In this document: piece by piece, positions 1 through 5,741 of the stretch | How positions within the stretch are numbered: the first letter of the stretch is position 1 | Layout: every line of letters starts with the position of its first letter | From: Desulfobacterales bacterium | GTDB taxonomy: Bacteria; Desulfobacterota; Desulfobacteria; Desulfobacterales; UBA11574 | Direction: 5' to 3' | Length of the DNA: 9,769 bases | NCBI GenBank assembly: GCA_012974475.1 | Contig: JAAXQD010000227.1 | Coordinates: 1 to 9,769 of the forward strand | The notes under the pieces: model-generated | What the model was told of the DNA's origin: nothing | The model's input: only the letters and a program-made list of their open reading frames with translations | The model's database searches: none | Program-made: the position numbers and the translations under genes

Positions 1-5
1 GGCCG

Positions 6-31
6 GGATTTGGTTTCAGCATCCCAAATCC
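6..31. repeat. Perfect 8-bp inverted repeat (hairpin) beyond the hydrolase stop codon
   Basis: The arms GGATTTGG (6-13) and CCAAATCC (24-31) are exact reverse complements around a 10-nt loop. The hairpin lies 22 bases past the stop codon of the minus-strand hydrolase gene, where a terminator would be expected. On the minus strand no T-run follows the arm, so this is not a textbook intrinsic terminator. On the plus strand the arm is followed by a weak AT-rich stretch (attaaaattt), so it could equally serve a plus-strand gene ending left of the window. An RNA 3'-end stabilising hairpin is possible. Confidence 0.35.
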
Positions 32-52
32 ATTAAAATTTCAGATTGAAAG

Positions 53-721
53 TTAAATATAGTTAAGCACAGACTGGATTACTCGATCGAAGTTGGCTTT
101 GATATCCGTTGCACCTGAAACGATTTCGCCGTGACCGGGCAACAGCCATTCGATCTCCAGCTGTGTTAGACTTTTGATGCTTTCTTTGAGCTGTGAACCA
201 TTGCCCCCCGGAAGATCCGTACGACCGACACCGCCTTTAAACAACAGGTCACCCGTAAAAAGTATTTTTGTTTCCGGCAAATAAAGGGAGATGGATCCCG
301 GTGAATGCCCCGGGGTGTGAATCACATCCATATTTAAACGATTCACCGAAACGTCACCTTCTGTTAGAAAAAAATCGGGTTCAATTAATTCGATATCTAA
401 ACCAATGGAAGCGCGGATGTGTTTGTCCATGGTTTTTAAAAAGCTCCATTCTTTAGGGTGAAGCGTTATCAGCGTTGGTATTTTGTTGAATAATTGAACG
501 GCTTCCATATGATCCGGATGGGCATGGGTGCATATGATCAATCCGATATCTTCGAGGGTTAAATTTAATTCCATCAGCCCTTGGTTCACATGATCAAACA
601 GGTGCCGGTGTCCGGGATCGATGAGAATACGGGTGGGGCCGTCGATCAAATACGTATTGCAGTTGTTGGCGGACATCGATTCCCAAATAAATGCATGAAT
701 GTTATTTGCGATCTGCAACAA
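53..721 (-). CDS. Metallo-beta-lactamase-fold hydrolase, glyoxalase II-like
   Basis: A soluble zinc hydrolase of 222 residues, a usual length for small glyoxalase II/YcbL-type members. Visible metal ligands are the THAHPDH signature (residues 65-71), the HTPGHS motif with His139, Asp158 in FTGD, and His197 in PGHG. The GRTDLPGG element (166-173) is typical of the YcbL-like branch. The likely reaction is hydrolysis of a thioester or related ester such as a hydroxyacyl-glutathione analogue, but fold and motifs do not fix the substrate. No signal peptide is seen, so it is probably cytoplasmic. It lies 33 bp downstream of the thiamine fusion gene on the same strand and is probably co-transcribed with it, though no thiamine role is evident. 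The first two codons are both TTG. The strong Shine-Dalgarno at 724-730 sits 2 nt from the first and 5 nt from the second, so the true start may be 718 (221 residues). Confidence 0.9.
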   Translation of the reverse strand: MLQIANNIHAFIWESMSANNCNTYLIDGPTRILIDPGHRHLFDHVNQGLMELNLTLEDIGLIICTHAHPDHMEAVQLFNKIPTLITLHPKEWSFLKTMDKHIRASIGLDIELIEPDFFLTEGDVSVNRLNMDVIHTPGHSPGSISLYLPETKILFTGDLLFKGGVGRTDLPGGNGSQLKESIKSLTQLEIEWLLPGHGEIVSGATDIKANFDRVIQSVLNYI

Positions 722-723
722 AA

Positions 724-730
724 CCTCCCT
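724..730 (-). promoter_or_regulatory. Strong ribosome binding site deciding a TTG start
   Basis: On the minus strand the bases read AGGGAGG, then TT, then two consecutive TTG codons. With no ATG until residue 16 of the frame, and the first beta strand of the fold encoded before it, the purine-rich site supports TTG initiation. Its spacing favours the second TTG (716-718). Confidence 0.7.
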
Positions 731-754
731 TATTTTTAACCCGAATTTCTCATT

Positions 755-2350
755 TTATCGTATTCCGTGCTGAAAAGATGAAATATTCCCCGGCATATTC
801 ACCATATGTGTTCCTTGAAATTCGAGACAGCGGCCGACGCTAAATGCCGATGGAAGCTCTTTTTTAATATTCTCAAACAGGCCCGGGGTACAGGCAAACA
901 AAAGTTCGTAATCCTCACCTCCGGCAAGGACAATTTCTTCCGGATTCAGCCGGTGTTTTTTGCAGAATGATACCAGTGTCGGGTGGAATGCCCTCGACGT
1001 TAAATCGATCGATACTGAAATTTCAGATGCTTCTGCAATCCGTTTTGCATCACCTGCCAGGCCGTCGCTGACATCAATAACACAGGAGACCCCGTTTTCA
1101 GCCAGTATATGAGCGGCGTCAAACCGGGCTGAAGGAAATTTGAATTTTGCGGTCAATTCGTCGAATGTGTCATCTTTTCTGATCAATGCTTCTAAGCCGG
1201 CCCGGGAAAGTCCAAGGGGCCCCGTACAATAGAGGTTATATCCGGGTCGTGCCGCTGAACGTACCGGGAAGATATCTTCACGTCCCTGGCCGATTGCAAA
1301 AAGATCTAAAGTGAGCTCAAGCCCGGCGGAAATATTACCGCCACCCAATGTGCAGTTGTGTTTTGCCAGGGATTTTTTAATCCCTTTATAGATATTCTCG
1401 ACGGTTAGATCTGAAGTATAATCCGGAAGTGCGAGATTGACAAAAAAGCTTATCGGTGAAGCATATGACGCCGCAAGATCGCTGAGTGTAACTTCCACGG
1501 CTTTGCTGCCAACCTCTTCAGGCGTCTGCCATTCGAGTCTGAAGTGAACCCCCTCTTTTTGTGTATCTGTTGTGATTACCGGGTGGTTTATCGGCATCAG
1601 AAGACAGGCATCATCGCCGGGCGGAATTCGAAGATATGAATCGGCCGGTATTTGTTTAATAAGCTTTTTGATCAGTGCGAATTCATCGTTCCACGGCGAA
1701 ACAACCGCAGAAGGGGGCTTGCATCCGCAAGCCGATGCGATCTGTAGAGCGTTTTGTAAAGGATCCTTGGCCCGGGTAACAACACTGATGACTGCGACGC
1801 CTGAAGCACCCTGTTCGAAACAGGATCCCGCGTTTGTCTGGTCGATACCGCCGATGGCGACCACAGGAACCGGGGAAGCTTTTACAACGGCTTTTAGGCC
1901 GGAAAGCCCGATAACCTTTTTTGCATCGACTTTTGTTAGGGTGGAGAAAACAGGGCCTGTTCCGATGTAGTCGCAAACGGACAGATCTGAAGCGTTCAGT
2001 TCATCAAGATTGGATACGGACTTGCCAACAATTGCCTGAGGACCTAAAATACGTTTCACCAGATCAGGATCTTCATCGTCCTGACCGAGATGGACCCCAT
2101 CGGCCATCACCGCCTTGGCCAGCAGGATTTCGTCATTTATGATAAAAGGAATCGCGTTACATTTACAGATGTTTCTTATGAGGGCAACTTCTTCGAAAAA
2201 CCGCGGAGAAAAAGATTTGTTCCGGTATTGGACAAGGGTCGCTCCGGCTTTTATGGCAATCCGTACCTGCTTTTCCGGAGAAAAACCGGTTACATCTTCA
2301 TCGGTAATGAAATAGAAACGCAGTGCGCTTTTTAATTGATTAATGGGCAT
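755..2350 (-). CDS. thiE-thiL: Bifunctional thiamine-phosphate synthase / thiamine-monophosphate kinase (ThiE-ThiL fusion)
   Basis: The 531-residue protein carries the last two steps of thiamine diphosphate synthesis. Residues ~8-205 are a ThiE TIM barrel that joins hydroxymethylpyrimidine-PP to thiazole-P. Visible motifs are QYRNK (41-45), ND (72-73), DGVHLGQDD (84-92), GPVFSTLTK (132-140) and the phosphate loop AIGGI (165-169). After a short Cys/Pro-containing linker (~206-221), residues ~222-531 form an ATP-dependent ThiL kinase of the PurM-like superfamily: PPGDDA (243-248), TDT then EGVHF (266-270), LSDLAA (289-294), DVSDGLAGD (426-434) and GGEDYELLF (477-485). Each half is close to the length of the free enzyme and the frame is unbroken, so this is a real fusion. 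In ThiL the usual NLSDLAA reads TLSDLAA (Thr288) and the usual GGDT reads GGNI (Asn339), possibly affecting metal or substrate binding. The ATG at 2350 has no clear Shine-Dalgarno. It is probably the first gene of a two-gene unit with the hydrolase. Confidence 0.96.
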   Translation of the reverse strand: MPINQLKSALRFYFITDEDVTGFSPEKQVRIAIKAGATLVQYRNKSFSPRFFEEVALIRNICKCNAIPFIINDEILLAKAVMADGVHLGQDDEDPDLVKRILGPQAIVGKSVSNLDELNASDLSVCDYIGTGPVFSTLTKVDAKKVIGLSGLKAVVKASPVPVVAIGGIDQTNAGSCFEQGASGVAVISVVTRAKDPLQNALQIASACGCKPPSAVVSPWNDEFALIKKLIKQIPADSYLRIPPGDDACLLMPINHPVITTDTQKEGVHFRLEWQTPEEVGSKAVEVTLSDLAASYASPISFFVNLALPDYTSDLTVENIYKGIKKSLAKHNCTLGGGNISAGLELTLDLFAIGQGREDIFPVRSAARPGYNLYCTGPLGLSRAGLEALIRKDDTFDELTAKFKFPSARFDAAHILAENGVSCVIDVSDGLAGDAKRIAEASEISVSIDLTSRAFHPTLVSFCKKHRLNPEEIVLAGGEDYELLFACTPGLFENIKKELPSAFSVGRCLEFQGTHMVNMPGNISSFQHGIR

Positions 2351-2491
2351 CTATGTTATAGTCCACAAAGCTGGTTGAAAATTTATATGCAAATTACCAC
2401 AAATCAAGATGGTTGCAAACCTTTTTGCCGAATATCAAGGGTCGGGATGTTTTCTTTGTTGAACCGCCCATGGATAATGCTTTTATAAACA
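2351..2491. other. Divergent intergenic region with a THI-box-like fragment
   Basis: This 141-bp gap separates the two divergently transcribed genes and must hold both promoters. On the plus strand, 2461-2480 reads GAACC, five bases, then TGGATAATGC. This has the spacing of the 3' core of a TPP riboswitch (GAACC-TGATC-TGGATAATGC), but the central five bases differ. I cannot find the CTGAGA element upstream or the AGCGTAGGGA element downstream, so it is not called a functional riboswitch. It also points toward the toroid gene, away from the thiamine gene. AT-rich hexamers near 2473-2489 (GATAAT, TATAAA) could serve as a -10 box for the plus-strand gene, but I see no matching -35. Confidence 0.4.
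2355..2381 (-). promoter_or_regulatory. Possible promoter for the thiE-thiL gene
   Basis: On the minus strand a TATAAC hexamer (2355-2360) lies four bases before the ATG, with a weak TTTTCA (2376-2381) 15 bp upstream. If used, transcription would begin at or next to the start codon and give a leaderless mRNA, which would fit the missing Shine-Dalgarno. The -35 match is poor and the spacing short, so this is tentative. Confidence 0.25.
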
Positions 2492-3631
2492 ATGCCGAAA
2501 TTTTCCATCGATAAAGATATCATGTGTACAGGACTAAATCTCTTCGCGCGTAAACAGGATGTATCGATTGACGTTGATCTTGTTGGCGGCATGATCGCAA
2601 AAATACAAAGACAAAGCGGTGAAATACCCTGGTGCGAAGATGAAAAAACAGACCCGTGGGATCATGTAGAGGCTGCAATGGGGCTCAGCATCGGCGGGTT
2701 TTTAAAAGAGGCGCGGAAAGCCTATAAATGGTTGGCCCGAATGCAGCTTAAAGACGGAAGTTGGTATGCTTCTTACATGAATGGTATTCCTGAGGATAAG
2801 ACCCGGGATACGAACCTGTCGTCCTACATTGCTGTGGGTGTTTTTCACTACTATCTTATAACCGGTGACTTAACTTTTCTTGAAGAGATGTGGCCGACCA
2901 TAAAATCGGCCATAAACTTCGCTCTCGACATGCAGGCTCCCGGCGGTGAGATCTGCTGGGCGATAAGTCCGGAAGGGCGCGTCGATCCCATGGCGCTTTT
3001 GACCGGATCCTGCTCGGTCTACATGAGCATCAAATGTGCTCTGGCCGTCGCAGAACAACTCGGGTATACGATGCCGACATGGATTGAAGGATTATCAAGA
3101 TTAAAATATGCGATTCAGTATAAACCCGATCTTTTTAACAGGGCCAAGTCCAATTATTCAATGGACTGGTTCTATCCGATACTCTCGGGGGTCATTACCG
3201 GCCATAGGGCGCAGCAGAGAATCGAAAAGTTCTGGGAAAAATTCGTGATCAACGGTCAAGGCGTTCGGTGTGTATCCGACCGGCCCTGGATAACGGTTGC
3301 AGAAACGTGTGAACTGACTCTGGCATTGTCGGCCATGGGCAGCCTGAGTCTTTCAGAGAGGATTTTTAGCTGGATTCGAAACAGAACCAACAACGACGGG
3401 TCATACTGGTGCGGATTTACGTGTCCGGCCATGACCATCTGGCCCCAATATAAAACCACTTGGACCAATGCCGCGGTCCTGATTGCCGCAGATGCCATCT
3501 ACAATCTTACGCCGGCTTGCCGGCTTTTCAGCCACCGATTCTGGAACGCTTCAACATCCTCTTATTTATCCGGATTGCCTAAGCCTGAAAAAGTTATGAG
3601 TCAACGACCACCCGCAAAGCGGATGGCTTGA
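2492..3631 (+). CDS. Predicted alpha/alpha-toroid protein (prenyltransferase-like / six-hairpin glycosidase-like)
   Basis: The 379-residue protein has no signal peptide or membrane segment. Helix-rich sequence is punctuated by QLKDGSW (residues 85-91) and NDGSYW (301-306), which resemble the Q/N-x-DGSW turns of terpene-cyclase, prenyltransferase and glycosidase toroids. Other conserved-looking segments are GEIPWCEDEKTDPWDHVEAA (43-62), RDTNLSSYIAVGVFHYYL (95-112) and ETCELTLALSAMG (261-273). The acidic and aromatic residues there could line a sugar- or polyprenyl-binding cavity. Similar proteins are generally annotated as prenyltransferase-like from fold alone, so the reaction is unknown. The roughly 35-residue tail after 340 looks low in structure. 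This is the only plus-strand gene here and its neighbours give no pathway clue. An in-frame TAA two codons before the ATG fixes 2492 as the furthest start. No good Shine-Dalgarno precedes it or the next ATG (2522). Confidence 0.75.
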   Translation: MPKFSIDKDIMCTGLNLFARKQDVSIDVDLVGGMIAKIQRQSGEIPWCEDEKTDPWDHVEAAMGLSIGGFLKEARKAYKWLARMQLKDGSWYASYMNGIPEDKTRDTNLSSYIAVGVFHYYLITGDLTFLEEMWPTIKSAINFALDMQAPGGEICWAISPEGRVDPMALLTGSCSVYMSIKCALAVAEQLGYTMPTWIEGLSRLKYAIQYKPDLFNRAKSNYSMDWFYPILSGVITGHRAQQRIEKFWEKFVINGQGVRCVSDRPWITVAETCELTLALSAMGSLSLSERIFSWIRNRTNNDGSYWCGFTCPAMTIWPQYKTTWTNAAVLIAADAIYNLTPACRLFSHRFWNASTSSYLSGLPKPEKVMSQRPPAKRMA

Positions 3632-3684
3632 ATAAAATCGGTTTACTTTGCCCTTCTGTTTGATGTTCTACAGGAGAGATCAGG

Positions 3685-3924
3685 TTAGTCGTTTTCCGGC
3701 TCAGCCCACACAATCTCATTTTTATTGATGATGACGACTTTTCCGGTTTGTCCATCGTTTTCGGCATCGGACAGAATAAAGTAGTGGTCCGGAGAACTTC
3801 TAAAATAATCAAACACTCTCGCATGCTCGCCGATATTCAATTTTCCGGTAATGATGGTACCGTCTTTTAACTTAACTTTTAATGTCTTAAATTTTTTTAC
3901 CCAAGCATCGCTCATCGGTTCCAC
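3685..3924 (-). CDS. Small conserved-type protein, possibly DUF6812-like
   Basis: A 79-residue, highly charged protein whose pattern suggests a small all-beta fold. There is a lysine-rich first strand (FKTLKVKLKDG, 12-22), a second strand GTIITGKLNI, then HARVFDYFRSSPDHYFILSD (34-53) and a closing strand VVIINKNEIVWAE. The layout resembles DUF6812-type proteins, but I recognise this only loosely and assign no function. The start is GTG: AGGAGGT at 3931-3937 lies 6 nt away, whereas the ATG three codons later would be 15 nt from it. The gene is 68 bp beyond the stop codon of the DUF6178-like gene and may be the last gene of that operon or have its own promoter (a TAAAAT hexamer lies upstream). 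It converges on the toroid gene across 53 bp with no visible terminator. Confidence 0.75.
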   Translation of the reverse strand: MEPMSDAWVKKFKTLKVKLKDGTIITGKLNIGEHARVFDYFRSSPDHYFILSDAENDGQTGKVVIINKNEIVWAEPEND

Positions 3925-3930
3925 AATACA

Positions 3931-3937
3931 ACCTCCT
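3931..3937 (-). promoter_or_regulatory. Strong ribosome binding site fixing a GTG start
   Basis: The minus strand reads AGGAGGT followed by six bases (TGTATT) and GTG. This is close to the ideal anti-16S match and spacing, and it selects the GTG at 3924 over the downstream ATG. Confidence 0.75.
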
Positions 3938-3992
3938 CATAAATTATTTTAAACACCTCTTAAAATCAGAAAATTAGTTGCCAAGGCGTTCA

Positions 3993-5741
3993 TTAATTAT
4001 CCGGGTTTATTAAAAAAAGATGAATATATCTGGGATCAAGGTCTTCGCCGGATACTTCTCCAATCTCGGTTTCGATCTCATTAAAAAGATTTTCCAGGGT
4101 TTGGCCCAATTTCTGAGTAATCTCATAATGCGTGAACCCTGTCTTGTCCGAAAGCCAGTTTAAAAACGATTCTTTCATTGTCAGGCTCGTTTTGCGCGGT
4201 TTGTCTTTGCCGGCCCAGAGATCATTAAAAAAGTTTCTGAACGCATCAAAGGGCAGCGGTAGAAGTTCCTCCGACAGTCCCAAATAATTCCGGGCCCAGA
4301 GTGTCAGCACCATATTTTTATAGGTTAAATGTCCCTCCGAAACCAGTTCGGGTTCTATGTTCATAAGGGAGAGAATTTCGTCAAAGGCGATAATTTCATT
4401 TAATATATTTTCAGTGTCTTTGATGTCTTGTATGACGACAAATTCCCTGTAAAGCACACCGGTTTTATAATTGTCATAAAACAGCGGCTTTTTTATCAGA
4501 AGCCCTCCCAGTACCCCCATCCGATCTTGGTCCCAGAAGCCCAGAAGCAATCCGTTTCTTTTAAACCAGCTCTTTTCCTGCCATTTTTCGGCACGCCACT
4601 TCAGTTCAAGGGCAAGCCCGAATCCCAGCTTGAAAATATTTGAAAGGGGGCACTTTTGTATCACTGCGGCACAACGGCCGGCATCGAGATCCCCGTCATC
4701 TTCGGTTAGCTTCTCGAGTCCAATATTTATATAACCGCAGGCCTTTTTTACGACACTTTTAAGTTCGTCTTTTTCCCGTATTTTTTTTTGATCCGCAGAA
4801 ATAATCAGGTTGCACAGAGCGGCAAACTCGATCTGAATTTGCTCCAGAACATCATCGATTTCGATTTTTTTTAATGCGTTCGTAAAATAGTCCTCTTGTT
4901 CCAGCAATCCGGCGTGATAGAACGGAACAGGAAAGAACAGTTTTCGTTCAGGCTCTGAAGTGATAAATTTCGTGGGCTGTTTTTTGAAATCCTGTACTTT
5001 CAGCGGCTGATAAATGCCGACGGCCTCCGCGTACGGAAGGAATCCTTTTTCCGCCAGTCTTACATTCTTCAGTCGATAGGCTTCTTCTTCCGTCTCTGCC
5101 GGCATAACGCTGCACGTCTCCAGCAGAACCTTATGATATGTGAAGGGATCATAGGCTGAAAGCGTTTTAAAAAAATTTGAAATAAAATCATCTCGGCGAT
5201 TTTTTGTGGTCTTTTCCCGATCGCTTAAATCGGATTCCAGGTCAAAGGGTTCGTCGAGAAACTTTACATAAAAAGTGTCGTCGAACGTAAAAAACGCATC
5301 ATCAAAGTCGGATGGGTCCTCATCGGTTTCTCTGATCTTTATCTCGATATTTTTGAATAAATAAAATTCCATGAACTCGGTCTTCTGATCGAAAAACCAT
5401 TTTATAAATCGATTCGGATCTATTTTAAACAGCAGGTCAAACCACGTTGTTACAGATGCGAGATCCATTCGATCTTTTTCCCATACCTCGAGATCGACGA
5501 TATATTCCCACTGTTTGTCGGATGCAAGACGAAGAAGTGGAAGAGCGTCTTCGACCCCGATATCATGGATTAAAAAATAAAAATCTTCTTCTGAAAGTGA
5601 ATGGACCAGGGCCGCTGATTGCGGCGAGTCGAGAATCGTATCAAGGGCTTTTTCAGGGGACAAAGAAAGGATTTCTTTTCTCTGCCACGCTAAATTTTTG
5701 ATTCGCGCGATGATTTTTTTCTTTTCTTTTTTTTCGTTCAT
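3993..5741 (-). CDS. DUF6178-family-like protein of unknown function
   Basis: A large (582-residue) acidic cytoplasmic protein with no signal peptide or membrane segment. The first ~10 residues are strongly basic (KKEKKK). Residues ~27-90 carry a helical stretch (LSEEDFYFLIHDIGVEDALP, 49-68) recalling the helical repeats of MgtE N-terminal or FliG-like domains. A Trp/Phe-rich part follows (~98-130), then an extremely acidic Asp/Phe segment (~138-172). The C-terminal half is helical. I place it in DUF6178, known to me as a family found mainly in Desulfobacterota, from overall resemblance; no catalytic motif is evident. Its ATG overlaps the ampG TGA in an ATGA and only a weak GGTGAT precedes it, so translation is probably coupled to ampG. 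Base composition is slightly more AT-rich than in ampG, with no sign of decay. Confidence 0.8.
   Translation of the reverse strand: MNEKKEKKKIIARIKNLAWQRKEILSLSPEKALDTILDSPQSAALVHSLSEEDFYFLIHDIGVEDALPLLRLASDKQWEYIVDLEVWEKDRMDLASVTTWFDLLFKIDPNRFIKWFFDQKTEFMEFYLFKNIEIKIRETDEDPSDFDDAFFTFDDTFYVKFLDEPFDLESDLSDREKTTKNRRDDFISNFFKTLSAYDPFTYHKVLLETCSVMPAETEEEAYRLKNVRLAEKGFLPYAEAVGIYQPLKVQDFKKQPTKFITSEPERKLFFPVPFYHAGLLEQEDYFTNALKKIEIDDVLEQIQIEFAALCNLIISADQKKIREKDELKSVVKKACGYINIGLEKLTEDDGDLDAGRCAAVIQKCPLSNIFKLGFGLALELKWRAEKWQEKSWFKRNGLLLGFWDQDRMGVLGGLLIKKPLFYDNYKTGVLYREFVVIQDIKDTENILNEIIAFDEILSLMNIEPELVSEGHLTYKNMVLTLWARNYLGLSEELLPLPFDAFRNFFNDLWAGKDKPRKTSLTMKESFLNWLSDKTGFTHYEITQKLGQTLENLFNEIETEIGEVSGEDLDPRYIHLFLINPDN

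Noticed and set aside
2351..2491. A complete TPP riboswitch controlling thiE-thiL
   Set aside because: The THI-box-like bases are on the plus strand and point away from thiE-thiL. The CTGAGA and AGCGTAGGGA elements are absent, and I found no THI-box on the minus strand.
3632..3684. A bidirectional terminator between the convergent genes
   Set aside because: I looked for a GC-rich stem with flanking A/T runs in these 53 bases and found only four-base pairings that do not form a credible hairpin.
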